A stretch of 64,000 nt of DNA, from positions 372,001 through 436,000 of the forward strand of contig NZ_JALDAX010000003.1 of assembly GCF_022698145.1 (NCBI RefSeq), given 5' to 3'. This stretch comes from Streptomyces spinosisporus (GTDB taxonomy: Bacteria > Actinomycetota > Actinomycetes > Streptomycetales > Streptomycetaceae). This document shows positions 27,147-36,163 of this stretch, one piece after another. Each line of letters starts with the position of its first letter. Position 1 is the stretch's first letter. Under the pieces are notes generated by a model, which was not told where the DNA came from, searched no databases, and saw only the letters and a program-made list of their open reading frames with translations. Made by a program: the position numbers and the translations under genes.

Positions 27147-27809
27147 GTGACCGCTTCGAGCGACCCCCCACCGCTGGATGAAAACTGGGAGGTCATTTTC
27201 GAATTTCAGCCAGGCTGGATCGACCTGACGATTCAGGAGGGCACGAAGGCCGAGGCGACGGCCCTGGCCACAGAAGTAGTGAATGACCTCAATCCACGCG
27301 GCCTGGCGATCGAGACAAGCGCGCCTTTCGACGACATGTTCCGACGGGCCGTGCGCCTTAACCGTGATATGCCAGCCCTCGCGGCGGCGTACTACACAGA
27401 GGCGGGGGAGGCACTCGCCGACCTCATGGTCGACGGCTATCGCGACGAAGGCGTCCCCCGGCCCAGCGCCGAGGAGGTCACCCCCCTGATGCTGCAGTGG
27501 GGGAATGCCCGGGTCACCGGTGAGCCGCAAATCACCCGACTCGAGCTGCCTGCCGGACCGGCGGTCCGGGTTCAGTCCATGCTCAAGGTGCGGCGCTGGC
27601 TCGGGTTCGGCCGGAAGCTGACCGAATGCATTCGCTACGCCGTCTTTCCACCTGACCTGCAGACCCTGATCGCTGTCACGGTGCACTGGGAGAAGATCGC
27701 CCGTTCAGAAGAGATCACGGCGCTGGCCGACGAGGCCGTACGCTCCATGCAAATCAATCCGCTGACCAAAGACGGCGTGCCGATCCCGGCCGACGGAGGG
27801 GCCGAGTGA
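27147..27809 (+). CDS. Hypothetical protein, streptomycete two-gene cassette
   Basis: The 220-residue protein starts at GTG 27147 behind AAAGGGAGAG. It has no signal peptide or membrane segment. The sequence alternates short beta-like stretches with acidic helices (WEVIFEFQPGWIDLTI, LMVDGYRDEGVPRPS, RYAVFPPDLQTLIAVTVHWEKIARSEEITALADEAVRSM). Its stop overlaps the GTG of the next small gene (GTGA). A similar coupled pair is familiar to me from streptomycete genomes, but I cannot attach a function. The partner at 27806 is truncated, so the pair may no longer work. Confidence 0.7.
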   Translation: MTASSDPPPLDENWEVIFEFQPGWIDLTIQEGTKAEATALATEVVNDLNPRGLAIETSAPFDDMFRRAVRLNRDMPALAAAYYTEAGEALADLMVDGYRDEGVPRPSAEEVTPLMLQWGNARVTGEPQITRLELPAGPAVRVQSMLKVRRWLGFGRKLTECIRYAVFPPDLQTLIAVTVHWEKIARSEEITALADEAVRSMQINPLTKDGVPIPADGGAE

Positions 27810-28081
27810 AGACGGCAGAGCAATTCTCCTCGCCGCCCCAGGATTACCGCGTCATCGTTCCGGACGGCTGTTTTCAGGTCCCGCTCGATCCACCGGACGA
27901 ACGCGACCGTGCCATCGTGGCCCTCGCGGATCTGACGTTCCGTGGCGTGGACAACGCGCCGCACCTCAAGAAGCAACTCATGCGGGACATCGTCGCCGAT
28001 GGACACGATCCACTCGTCCGCGTAATGACGGGACGCCTCGCCCGAGAGCCCCGCTTGAGGGCGCGCTGCCAGGTGGTGTGA
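27806..28081 (+). pseudogene. 3'-truncated hypothetical gene running into DUF4291 remnant
   Basis: The frame starts at GTG 27806, coupled to the gene before it. The first 60 or so residues look like real protein (DYRVIVPDGCFQVPLDPPDERD, ALADLTFRGVDNAPHLKKQL). From about 27992 onward the DNA is instead the antisense of a decayed DUF4291 gene, so the last 30 residues (DGHDPLVRVMTGRLAREPRLRA and on) are probably junk. I infer that a deletion removed the rest of the gene and joined it to the DUF4291 remnant. The residual protein may still be made but is unlikely to be full length. Confidence 0.6.
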
Positions 28082-28457
28082 TCAGGGTGCAGCCCGCGGA
28101 CGTAACGCGACAGGCAGGCGTGGCGCAGCGCTCAGTCGAAGCCGTCGCGAGTGATCTCGACGGCGAGGACGGTCTCCTGACCCTCCTTCGTGCCCAGCCG
28201 GAGCGGTACATCATCCACAGGAAACTGGGCTTGATCCACGTCATGCCGCCCCGCTTCCACACGGCGGGGAAACGGCCGTCTCGGGCGGCGGGCAGCCCGA
28301 TCTCGGGGGAGTACGCCTGATAGACGGTGATCGTGGACGCCGTGTGGCGCGCGCGAATCGTGTGGCGCGCGCGAATCCTGCGGAGCGGTTCTTCCGTGGC
28401 GTACCGCGTGGGCTGGGCCGGGCTCGGGTGACCACCGGGTTTCGACTCGCAGCCCAC
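27992..28457 (-). pseudogene. DUF4291 pseudogene with duplication, frameshift, stop and deletion
   Basis: On the minus strand the DUF4291 hallmarks are plain: STITVYQAYSPEIG, MTWIKPSFLWMMYRSGW, and, in a shifted frame, GQETVLAVEITRDGFD, LRHACLSRYVRGLHPD and finally HYADEWIVSIGD. Four lesions are visible. An 18-base tandem duplication at 28341-28376 repeats IRARHT. A single-base loss near 28191-28195 shifts the frame after MYRSGW. TGA replaces the Trp codon at 28132-28134. An internal deletion near 28049 joins the LKRG segment to SGEASRHY. The gene is clearly inactive. The remnant ends at about 27992, where it abuts the truncated gene at 27806. Confidence 0.85.
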
Positions 28458-28494
28458 GTCGGACGGCAGGGCTGACCGTGCAGCCCGTCAGTGT

Positions 28495-29667
28495 CTACGT
28501 CATCGACCTGCGCACCGCGTCGACCAGCGAGGTCGCCCGCAGGTCCTCGCCGCCGTCGATGATGTTGTTCATGGCGTAGCCGAAAGAGATGCCGTTTTCG
28601 GGGTCGGCGAAGGCGAGGGAGCCGCCTCGGCCCATGTGGCCGAAGGAGTTCGGGCCGGTCATGGGGAGGTCTTGGGTGGGCAGCATGTAGCCCGTGCTGA
28701 ATCGGCTTGGGAGGAGCAGGACTTGGTCCTTTCCGCCCGCCTGTTCCTTGGTGGCCGACTCCAGGGTGTCCGGGGTGAACAGGCGTACGCCGTCGACCTC
28801 GCCGATCAGGGCGGCGTACATGCGCGCCAGTCCGTGGGCGGTGCCGATGCCGTTGGAGGCCGGGAGTTCCGCGGCTTGCAGTTCAGGGGAGTTGAAGTCG
28901 ATCTCGGCGGGGTCGGTGACCGAGAACGCCTTGTTGTAGAAGGAGTTCGGGTCGCCCATGGCGGCGACCAGTTCGCGGAACTCCTCGGGGATCGACTCGA
29001 TGGGGACGGTGGTCACGTCGACTTCCGACTGGTCGTAGACCATGCGGCTGACACGGTGGCGTTCGGACGCGGGCAGCCCGATGAAGAAGTCCAGCCCGAG
29101 CGGGCCCGCGATCTCGTCGGCGACGTAGCGGCCCGGTGTGCGCCCCGACACTCGGCGGATCACCTCGCCGACCAACCAGCCCCACGTCCGGCCGTGGTAT
29201 CCGTGCGCCGTGCCCGGCTGCCAGAGGGGACGCTGCGCCGCCAGCGCGGCCACCATCGGGTGCCAGGTCAACGCCTCGTCCAGCGGCACCGGTTGGTCCA
29301 GGGCGAACAGGCCCGCCTGGTGCGACATCAGCCAGCGCACCGGGATGTCCGCCTTGCCGTTCGCGGCGAACTCCGGCCAGTACGTCGCCACCGGCGCGTC
29401 CAGGTCCAACTCGCCCCGCTGGACCAGCAGATGAGTCGCGGTCGCGGTCACACCCTTCGTGGCCGAGTAGACCAGTTGCAGCGTGTCCCGGGTCCACGGC
29501 CGACCTGTGTCCCGATCGGCGACGCCGCCCCACAGGTCCACCACCGGTCGGCCGTGCAGGTACACGCACACCGCCGCACCAATGTCCCCACGCTCCGAGA
29601 AGTTCGCCTCGAACGCCTCACGCACCGGCTCGAACCCGGCCTCGACCTCACCTTCGATCATCGTCAT
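28495..29667 (-). CDS. Serine hydrolase, class C beta-lactamase-like (EstB type)
   Basis: The 390-residue protein has the class C beta-lactamase/esterase fold. The nucleophile motif SATK is in LVYSATKGVTATATHLLV near residue 67, the YHGRTWGWLVGEVIRR segment takes the place of the YxN motif, and a late FGHMGRGGS replaces the KTG triad. VCVYLHGRPVVDLWGGVADRDTGRPW is typical of EstB-like esterases that do not hydrolyse beta-lactams. No signal peptide is present, so it is likely cytoplasmic. ATG at 29667 is used; an ATG nine bases earlier is also possible. It is oriented away from the cluster that begins at 30408 and probably not part of it. Confidence 0.87.
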   Translation of the reverse strand: MTMIEGEVEAGFEPVREAFEANFSERGDIGAAVCVYLHGRPVVDLWGGVADRDTGRPWTRDTLQLVYSATKGVTATATHLLVQRGELDLDAPVATYWPEFAANGKADIPVRWLMSHQAGLFALDQPVPLDEALTWHPMVAALAAQRPLWQPGTAHGYHGRTWGWLVGEVIRRVSGRTPGRYVADEIAGPLGLDFFIGLPASERHRVSRMVYDQSEVDVTTVPIESIPEEFRELVAAMGDPNSFYNKAFSVTDPAEIDFNSPELQAAELPASNGIGTAHGLARMYAALIGEVDGVRLFTPDTLESATKEQAGGKDQVLLLPSRFSTGYMLPTQDLPMTGPNSFGHMGRGGSLAFADPENGISFGYAMNNIIDGGEDLRATSLVDAVRRSMT

Positions 29668-30407
29668 GCCGTCCATCCTGGCATCGACGGTCGCGGGCTG
29701 CGCTTGAATTCGGGACGGTGGCCGATCGGCACAGCACGGGTGGCGCTCGCTCGTTTCCGCTCCCACACTCGCGGCGAGACCCTCGCATCGGAACGTGCCC
29801 GCGTGGGGCTGGGGAACCACTGAGGGTTCATGCGCGTTTTCAGAAGCAGGAGGGAGATGGCTGTGTGCTGCCGAGGAGACTCCGGCAGGGCGCAAGCCGC
29901 CGGCTCCTCATGACCCGTTGTGCTGCGACGGAGGGGAACTCAGCGGGGAGTTCATGTCGACGGTCCCAGGAACACGCCCGGACCGGGGTGAGGGGACCGG
30001 ACTGCCGAGTTCCCGCATGCTCGCACAAGACTGCTCGAAATCCCGTCGGTAATCGCCGCGCCGGCGGATCATTTCTCGTGCGTTTATGGGGAGTCGATCA
30101 TTCCGCGGCTCAGGGGTAGCGCTCCCATTGTTTCTGGTTCAACGATCATGGTGTGGTCGGTGGGGATTCACAACAGCGCCGTATGACAGAAACCTTGCAT
30201 CGACTCGATCCTCCTGAGAGTGTGCGATGGTCGGTTCTCGACATTGCGTCACGGGGGAGACTCGATGTTCTGCACCTTTCCGATCGACCATGACCGCTTT
30301 CCCTTTCCGCGATCCGCGGTGCCCCGCGCTGCCTGACCGCTCCGCAGTTGGATGCTGTCGTAGGACAGCCGGTAGGTCCGCCGTGCGTTCGCGAGGGAGG
30401 AAGAGCG
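29668..30407. other. 740-base region without a supported gene, upstream of the cluster regulator
   Basis: No frame in this stretch has convincing codon bias, ribosome-binding site or recognisable protein. Its base composition is more mixed than that of its neighbours, with several A/T-containing patches from about 30050 to 30350. The only clear signal is GAGGGAGG at 30393-30400, the ribosome-binding site of the ParB-like regulator. The cluster promoter should lie here. I see no match to the StrR-type inverted repeat. Confidence 0.5.
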
Positions 30408-31538
30408 TTGGACCACACCTCTGTACCCGCACAGAAGTCGATACAGCACCCATTGCACCGCCCTGATCCGTACCTCGGTGGACGCTTATCGGAGATCATT
30501 GAGGTACCGATTAGCCGCATCGTGGTCGCGGGCTCACTCCGTACGGGCGGGGAGGATCCGCAGCACATCAATGCACTCGCCGAAGTGTGCTCCGAACTCC
30601 CGCCGATCGTGATCCACCGCAAGACGATGACCGTCATCGACGGTGTGCACCGGCTCCGGGCGGTGGAGAACAGCGGGGCCACGCACATAAGTGCCGTGCT
30701 TTTCAACGGCGACGAGCGCGAAGCCTTCGTGCTCGCGGTCAAGCTGAACAGCAACCACGGCCTGCCGCTCTCCCTTGCCGACCGCAAGGCCGCGGCCCTG
30801 CACATGCTCGCCGACTTCCCGCAGTGGTCCAACAGGCGGCTGGCCGGGGTCGTGGGCCTGTCGGACAAGACCGTCGCTGCCCTCAGGCGCCGGTCGGGTG
30901 CGGAACTTCCGCACCCGACCGCCATGCGCGTCGGGCGCGACGGGGTGGCCTACCCCCTCACGGCGGCCGAAGGCCGCAGCCGCGCACAGGTGTACCTCGC
31001 CGCCCACCCCGACGCGTCCGCGCGGGAGGTGGCACGCGCCGCGGGCATCTCGCTCACCACGGCGAAGGACGCACGTAAGCAGGCACGTGCGCTCCCGGCG
31101 CAACCACCACCGACGGTGCGGCCGGCCTGCGAGCCCGCGTGCGAGCCGGCTCGGCAAAGCGAAGCCGGGCACCCCGCGACCGAGCCGGACAGCGGGCCGA
31201 TGCTGGACGACGCCTCGGCCGCCCGGGACGGCGGAGCCGGCCGGCCCGCCATCGTGAAGCGTTCCAGGGCGCACCCGGCGTGCACGGACCTCTCGCTGGC
31301 GGTCCGGCGGCTGCGCGCCGATCCCTCGCTGCGCTTCACCGAGGTGGGACGGAAACTGCTGCGGACCCTGGACCCCACGGCGGCCACACAGCCGCACGAC
31401 TGGGCGGCGATGGCGAACAGTCTCCCGATGCACTGCGCGCCGTTGATCGCCGAGCTGGCCCGGCACCATGCCGAGAGCTGGCAACTGCTCGCGGAATCAT
31501 TGACGGAGCGAATCAATGCCCGCGAGAGTGGCGCATAG
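30408..31538 (+). CDS. ParB/StrR-like pathway-specific transcriptional regulator
   Basis: From TTG at 30408, eight bases after GAGGGAGG, a 376-residue protein is read. Residues 25-110 form a ParB/Srx-type N-terminal domain (IEVPISRIVVAGSLRTGGEDPQHI, then LPPIVIHRKTMTVIDGVHRLRAVE). Helix-turn-helix segments follow (QWSNRRLAGVVGLSDKTVAALRR and ASAREVARAAGISLTTAKDARK), and then a disordered linker and a helical C-terminus. This is the layout of StrR-family activators of antibiotic clusters. Codon 27 is TTA (30486-30488), so translation should depend on the bldA tRNA. It precedes all the biosynthetic genes on the same strand and is the likely cluster activator. Confidence 0.85.
   Translation: MDHTSVPAQKSIQHPLHRPDPYLGGRLSEIIEVPISRIVVAGSLRTGGEDPQHINALAEVCSELPPIVIHRKTMTVIDGVHRLRAVENSGATHISAVLFNGDEREAFVLAVKLNSNHGLPLSLADRKAAALHMLADFPQWSNRRLAGVVGLSDKTVAALRRRSGAELPHPTAMRVGRDGVAYPLTAAEGRSRAQVYLAAHPDASAREVARAAGISLTTAKDARKQARALPAQPPPTVRPACEPACEPARQSEAGHPATEPDSGPMLDDASAARDGGAGRPAIVKRSRAHPACTDLSLAVRRLRADPSLRFTEVGRKLLRTLDPTAATQPHDWAAMANSLPMHCAPLIAELARHHAESWQLLAESLTERINARESGA
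30486..30488 (+). promoter_or_regulatory. TTA codon (bldA control point) in the regulator gene
   Basis: The codon series GGT GGA CGC TTA TCG GAG encodes GGRLSE in the ParB-like regulator, placing a rare leucine TTA at residue 27. In Streptomyces the only tRNA reading TTA is the product of bldA, which matures late in growth. I noticed no in-frame TTA in the biosynthetic genes while reading, but I did not count codons exhaustively. Confidence 0.8.
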
Positions 31539-31679
31539 ATTCTCGGTCGGTTCAGCAGGTACCGTTTCCGGCATCTTCGGTTCGGCGCCTCGCGGTAATT
31601 CGTAGAAAGCGATCGAGTGCCCGGCAACCGTCGGAAGGTGGGCCACAATTCGGCTTTCACACATTCGAAGCGGGGGAAC

Positions 31680-32984
31680 GTGACTTCGTACAGCCCGAGC
31701 CATGCTGGGCATGAGCAATCACACTGGTACAACTTCCTGGGAGACCTGCCCGCTCCCATGCCTCCAATCAGGGACTCCGGAAGTCCCACCGCCGCGGAGA
31801 TATCCGCGAAAGTCCGGCCGCGAGTCCTCGTGGAACAGAACAGTTCGGACGAGCAATGGATCGCGATACCCGAACCCGTCGTGGAGCGGCTGAGGCAATT
31901 CGGCCGGCCGACTCCGCTGCACCGGGCGCGGCGGCTCGAGCAGCATCTGGGTACGGGCGCGAGGATCTATCTCAAGCGTGAGGACGTCCTTCCCACCGGC
32001 AGCTTCAAGCTGAACACCGCGATCGCCCAGGCGTACTACGCGGCCGAGGAAGGGCGGACCACACTCGTCACCGAAACCGGGGCCGGTCAGTGGGGGATGA
32101 GTGTCGCGCTGGCGGCGAAGATGTTCGGGCTCAAGGCCGAGATCTTCATGGTGAGGTGCTCGCTCGAGCAGAAGCCCTACCGGCGCCACTACATGGAGCT
32201 TCTGGGGGCCACGGTGCGGCCCTCGCCGTCGGCCCACACGGCGATCGGGCGGAAGATCCTCGGTGAGGTCCCGGACCACCCCGGCAGCCTCGGCACCGCG
32301 ATCAGCGACGCGATCGAGCACGCTCTGCACGATTCCTCCGCCGCCTATCTCGCCGGCAGCGGGATGCCGCACGTCTATCTCCATCAGACGTTGCTCGGGC
32401 TCGAAGTCGCCCAGCAGCTCAAGGACATCCACGGCGAGGACCTCGGCGTCGAAGGCCGGGGCGACCACCTCATCGCCTGCTCGGGCGGCGGAAGCAATCT
32501 CTGCGGTCTCATCGGCCCTCATCTGCGGGCCAGGGCCGAGGGAGCGGATCTCCGCTTCCTCGCCGCGGAGTCCACCGCGGCGCCCCGGCTCACCCAGGGC
32601 GTCTACGAGTACGGCCGCACCGACCTGGGCGCATTCACGCCCGAAGTGCTCGGCTACACGATGGGCGAGAGCTTTGTCCCACCGCCCAACCACGTCGGCG
32701 GCCTGCGCAACCATCACAGTTCCGCCCTGGTCAGCCTTCTGCGACACGAAGGTGTCCTGGATGCCGTCGCCTTCGACCAGCGGACGGCACTCGAAGCCGG
32801 CCGCCAACTGCTGCAGACCGAGGGCCTGTTGCTCGCCCCCGAGTCAGGTCACGCGGTCGCCGCGGCGCTCGAAGTCGTGGCGAAGGCCGACGCGGAAAAC
32901 CTCGAACCGGTGATCGTGATCCTCGCCAGCGGCTCCGGATTCCTCGATCTGCAGGGCTACGACGAAGTCCTGCTCGACATCTAG
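31680..32984 (+). CDS. TrpB-like PLP enzyme (tryptophan synthase beta subunit-like, TrpB2 type)
   Basis: From GTG at 31680, behind GGGGGA, the 434-residue protein has the TrpB2 N-terminus (SHWYNFLGDLPAPMPP), PLP-lysine segment PTGSFKLNTAIAQAYYA with Lys110, substrate loop VTETGAGQWGMSVALAAKMFG, and phosphate loop CSGGGSNLCGLIG. In normal TrpB the residue before the PLP lysine is His (GSHKxN); here it is Phe109. TrpB enzymes add a nucleophilic arene to the aminoacrylate formed from serine. Serine is a known precursor of benzodipyrrole antibiotics, so the inferred role is attaching a serine C3 unit to a phenolic ring. No trpA is adjacent. Confidence 0.82.
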   Translation: MTSYSPSHAGHEQSHWYNFLGDLPAPMPPIRDSGSPTAAEISAKVRPRVLVEQNSSDEQWIAIPEPVVERLRQFGRPTPLHRARRLEQHLGTGARIYLKREDVLPTGSFKLNTAIAQAYYAAEEGRTTLVTETGAGQWGMSVALAAKMFGLKAEIFMVRCSLEQKPYRRHYMELLGATVRPSPSAHTAIGRKILGEVPDHPGSLGTAISDAIEHALHDSSAAYLAGSGMPHVYLHQTLLGLEVAQQLKDIHGEDLGVEGRGDHLIACSGGGSNLCGLIGPHLRARAEGADLRFLAAESTAAPRLTQGVYEYGRTDLGAFTPEVLGYTMGESFVPPPNHVGGLRNHHSSALVSLLRHEGVLDAVAFDQRTALEAGRQLLQTEGLLLAPESGHAVAAALEVVAKADAENLEPVIVILASGSGFLDLQGYDEVLLDI

Positions 32985-33047
32985 CGACATCACAGGCAGC
33001 CGCTCGTCATCTCCCGGCATCTGCGCACGACGCGATTGGGAATCCCT

Positions 33048-34094
33048 ATGCGCTTGGCGACATTCCAGCCCCAGCTCGGCGTTCACTGTGAGACGACCAC
33101 CCTTCGGAACATGATTCACCATGCCGGTGCCGACATCTCCGAAGCCATGCTGTTCGGCCTCGGCCAGGGGATCGACTTCCAATACTGGGACGCTCCCGAT
33201 CCTGGTCGGAGCGCGCCCATGCTCACCGGCCGGATCGGACCCGCCCAGCTGTCCCGTAACGCCTGCGTTGCCCTTGGTGCGGAATTGCGCGAATCGCACT
33301 CACCCGACGCGGAATCCGCTCGCGCCGCAGCGGTGCGGCTGCTCGACGCGGGACATGTCGTGGGCGTGTCCGTCGACATCTTCTACCTCGACTACTTCGC
33401 CTCCCGCAGCCACTTCGCGGCCCACTACATCGCGCTGTACGGCCTGGACGAATCCCACGCCTACGTCGTCGACACCGATCAGCAGGGCGGCGCGCTGACA
33501 CTCCCGGAGGAGTCACTGCGCCGGGCCCGCGGCTCCGACGAGGGATTCATGCCCTCGCCGAATCTCCAGATGTACGTGGAGCAGCTGCCGGCACGGCTGG
33601 TCGACCACACCGACGCGGTCCTGTGCGAGCAGATCTGGAAGGCCATCCTGCCTACCGCGGAGAGGATGACCACGGACCGCGGACCGCGCTTCGGCCTCGG
33701 CGCCCTGCGACGGGCCGCCTCCGAGATCGCCCGCTGGAGCGACACCCTCGCCTGCGCAGACGAGGCAGACGAGACCGTGCAGGGCGTCGGCCGCTTCTGG
33801 CGCTTCGCCGGAACCGGCGGAGCGAACTTCCGCAAGCTCTACCGTGAGTTCCTGCTCGAGGCGCGACAGCGCTACGACGACCCTGAACTCGGTTCGCTGG
33901 CCGACGACTTCGGCGATATACAGCAGCAGTGGGACCAGGCCATCGAGATGCTGATGGCCTACCGCGGCGCGGACGGCGGGCGAAGGCAGCTGGAAGACGT
34001 CGCGGCACGGCTCCACTCGATCGCCGACGCCGAGCAGTCCATCTTCGAAGGGCTGCTCGCGCTGGCCACCAAGCGGGCGGGTGAGCCGGCGTGA
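33048..34094 (+). CDS. BtrH-type acyltransferase-like protein, copy 1
   Basis: The 348-residue protein has a BtrH N-terminal domain: GVHCETTTLRNMIHHAGADISEAMLFGLGQGIDFQYW with Cys14, then HFAAHYIALYG with His126, then the acidic residue in AYVVDTDQ. The C-terminal half is helical and contains FAGTGGANFRKLYREFL, the counterpart of the GTGGGLFR motif in the other three copies. BtrH in butirosin biosynthesis moves an acyl group from a carrier protein to an amine, making an amide. No carrier protein is encoded in this cluster, so I infer CoA-thioester-driven amide bond formation. ATG 33048 is preferred over an upstream TTG. The stop overlaps the next gene as GTGA. Confidence 0.8.
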   Translation: MRLATFQPQLGVHCETTTLRNMIHHAGADISEAMLFGLGQGIDFQYWDAPDPGRSAPMLTGRIGPAQLSRNACVALGAELRESHSPDAESARAAAVRLLDAGHVVGVSVDIFYLDYFASRSHFAAHYIALYGLDESHAYVVDTDQQGGALTLPEESLRRARGSDEGFMPSPNLQMYVEQLPARLVDHTDAVLCEQIWKAILPTAERMTTDRGPRFGLGALRRAASEIARWSDTLACADEADETVQGVGRFWRFAGTGGANFRKLYREFLLEARQRYDDPELGSLADDFGDIQQQWDQAIEMLMAYRGADGGRRQLEDVAARLHSIADAEQSIFEGLLALATKRAGEPA

Positions 34095-36163
34095 CGAGCA
34101 CCCAGGTGAAGTCCATCTGCCGTATGTGCCATGGCGGTTGCGGCGCCATCGTCGATGTCACGGACGGCGTTCCCACCGACATCCACGGAGACCCGGACAA
34201 TCCGACGAGCGAGGGCTACTTCTGCATCAAGGGCAAGGCCTCGCTCGACCTGCTGCACAGCCCGGACCGGTTGACGACACCGTTGGTGCGGACCGGCCCG
34301 CGCGGCTCGGGCACGTTCGAGCCGGTCAGCTGGGAAGCCGCCCTCGACCGCATCGGAAGCGAACTCGCCGCGACCATGGACCGGCACGGACCCGAGTCCG
34401 TCGTCCTCGCCCAAGGCACCGACCGCAACTACCAGGAGTGGGTGTTCCGGCTCGCGAACGCGATCGGCACGCCGAATGTGGTCGGCCCGGCACACGTGTG
34501 CTTCTACCCCCGCGTCATGGCCTCGATCATGACGTACGGCGGATTCACCTTCTGCGACTACGACGGGGATCCCGAGGTCGTTCTGCTCTGGGGCAGCAAC
34601 AAGCCGAGCACCCACTCCGACGGCGTGATCGGCGTCAAGCTGCTTCGCGCCGTGGAACGGGGCAGCCGCGTCATCACCGTCGACCCGCGACGCACGCAGA
34701 CCGCGACCCGTTCCAGCCTGCACCTCGCGGTCCGGCCCGGCACCGACTGCGCGCTGGCCCTCGGCATGATCAGGCTCGTCATCGACGAGGGCTGGTACGA
34801 CCGCGACTTCGTCGCCGCGCACACCTCGGGGTTCGACGAACTCACCGAGCACGTACGGGCGTACGACCTCGAACGGGTCGCGCGGATCACCGGCCTCACA
34901 CCGCAGCTCATCCACGACGCGACCCACGCCTACGCGCTTGCGTCCCGGGCCTGCATCGAGGCCGGAACCGGTCTGTCGCAGAACGAGAACTCCTTCGACA
35001 CGCACCGCGCCATCGCCATCCTCGCCGCGATCTGCGGAAACCTCGACGCTCCGGGTGGGGACGTCATCTGGGACCCGATGCCGATCGAGGGCCGGCGCGC
35101 CTTCCCCCGGTCGGACCTGCTCCCGCCGGAGCAGGCCAGGAAGCGGATCGGCGGCGACAAGCACAAGATCCTTTCGATGTCCGGCTGGGTCGCACCGGGG
35201 GACCTGCACGAGGCCATCGTGAGCGGGGCGCCGTACCCGATCACCTCGATGGTGATCTTCGGCAGCAACATCCTGGCCTCGCACGAAAACACCGAGCTGG
35301 TCCGCCAGGCGCTCGCCAAGCTGGACCTGGTCGTCGTGTGCGACCTGTTCATGACGCCGACCGCCCGGCACGCCGACGTGGTACTGCCGACCTCGAGCTG
35401 GCTCGAACGCGATCAGATCGTGGAGTTCAACTCCTACATCGCGGCCCGGCAGAAGATCGCCACGGTCGACGGCTGCCGCTCGGACGAGGAGATCATCCTC
35501 GAACTCGCCCGGCGTCTCGGTCTGAGCCGGCATTTCTTCCCCTCGCTGGAAGCCGCTCTCGACGCCAAGCTGGCCGGCATCGATCTCACCTGGGAACAGT
35601 TCAGGAAGATCGGCTACATCCGGAACGAGAAGCGCTATCACAAGTACCGCGACCGCGGATTCGCCACCCGCTCCGGACGCGTGAACCTGATGAACAACGG
35701 GCTGCGCGCCATGGGTTACGAGCCCTTTCCGGCCTTCCGACGGCCGCCGGACGCGGATCCGGACCTTCCGTACGTGATGACCAGCGCCCATTCGCGGCAG
35801 TTCTACAACACCGAGTTCCACCAGTTGCCGACCACGTCGCGCAGCCAGAGCACGGCGCGCGTGACCGTTCATCCCAGAACCGCGGAGCGGGAAGGGCTGT
35901 CGGACGGTGAGGAGGTGGACCTCTTCACCCGGGCCGGTGGGCGCGGGGTGCGCATGACGGTCAAGATCTCCGACTCCGTCGCACCGAACGTCGTGATGGC
36001 AGACGCCGGCTGGTGGTATCCGGGCGAGTCCTCGATCGACGAGGCGCTCAGATCCTCGGTCAATCTCCTGACGAACAACGACCGTTCCGACGTGCATATG
36101 GGGAGCGCGACGATGAGAGGTGTAGCGGTGGGAATCCGGCGGCTGGAGTCCGGCCGTGGCTAG
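34091..36163 (+). CDS. Molybdopterin oxidoreductase, DMSO reductase superfamily
   Basis: The 690-residue protein has a [4Fe-4S] motif C10-x2-C13-x3-C17-x27-C45 (CRMCHGGC and YFCIKGKAS), a bis-MGD binding core (LLWGSNKPSTHSDGVIG, VDPRRTQTATRS), and Cys137 in GPAHVCFYPR as probable molybdenum ligand. It also has the C-terminal molydopterin dinucleotide-binding domain (YVMTSAHSRQFYNTEFH onward). No twin-arginine signal is present, so it is cytoplasmic. The superfamily includes catechol dehydroxylases and pyrogallol transhydroxylase as well as respiratory reductases. In a tyrosine/DOPA-type pathway a ring dehydroxylation or hydroxyl transfer is plausible, with the ferredoxin at 39859 as electron donor. 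The substrate is inferred. Confidence 0.88.
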   Translation: MTSTQVKSICRMCHGGCGAIVDVTDGVPTDIHGDPDNPTSEGYFCIKGKASLDLLHSPDRLTTPLVRTGPRGSGTFEPVSWEAALDRIGSELAATMDRHGPESVVLAQGTDRNYQEWVFRLANAIGTPNVVGPAHVCFYPRVMASIMTYGGFTFCDYDGDPEVVLLWGSNKPSTHSDGVIGVKLLRAVERGSRVITVDPRRTQTATRSSLHLAVRPGTDCALALGMIRLVIDEGWYDRDFVAAHTSGFDELTEHVRAYDLERVARITGLTPQLIHDATHAYALASRACIEAGTGLSQNENSFDTHRAIAILAAICGNLDAPGGDVIWDPMPIEGRRAFPRSDLLPPEQARKRIGGDKHKILSMSGWVAPGDLHEAIVSGAPYPITSMVIFGSNILASHENTELVRQALAKLDLVVVCDLFMTPTARHADVVLPTSSWLERDQIVEFNSYIAARQKIATVDGCRSDEEIILELARRLGLSRHFFPSLEAALDAKLAGIDLTWEQFRKIGYIRNEKRYHKYRDRGFATRSGRVNLMNNGLRAMGYEPFPAFRRPPDADPDLPYVMTSAHSRQFYNTEFHQLPTTSRSQSTARVTVHPRTAEREGLSDGEEVDLFTRAGGRGVRMTVKISDSVAPNVVMADAGWWYPGESSIDEALRSSVNLLTNNDRSDVHMGSATMRGVAVGIRRLESGRG

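Noticed and set aside
28078..28320. Plus-strand 80-codon frame starting inside the stop of the gene at 27806
   Set aside because: It is the antisense of the DUF4291 pseudogene, whose conserved segments on the minus strand explain the sequence. The stop-start overlap is coincidental.
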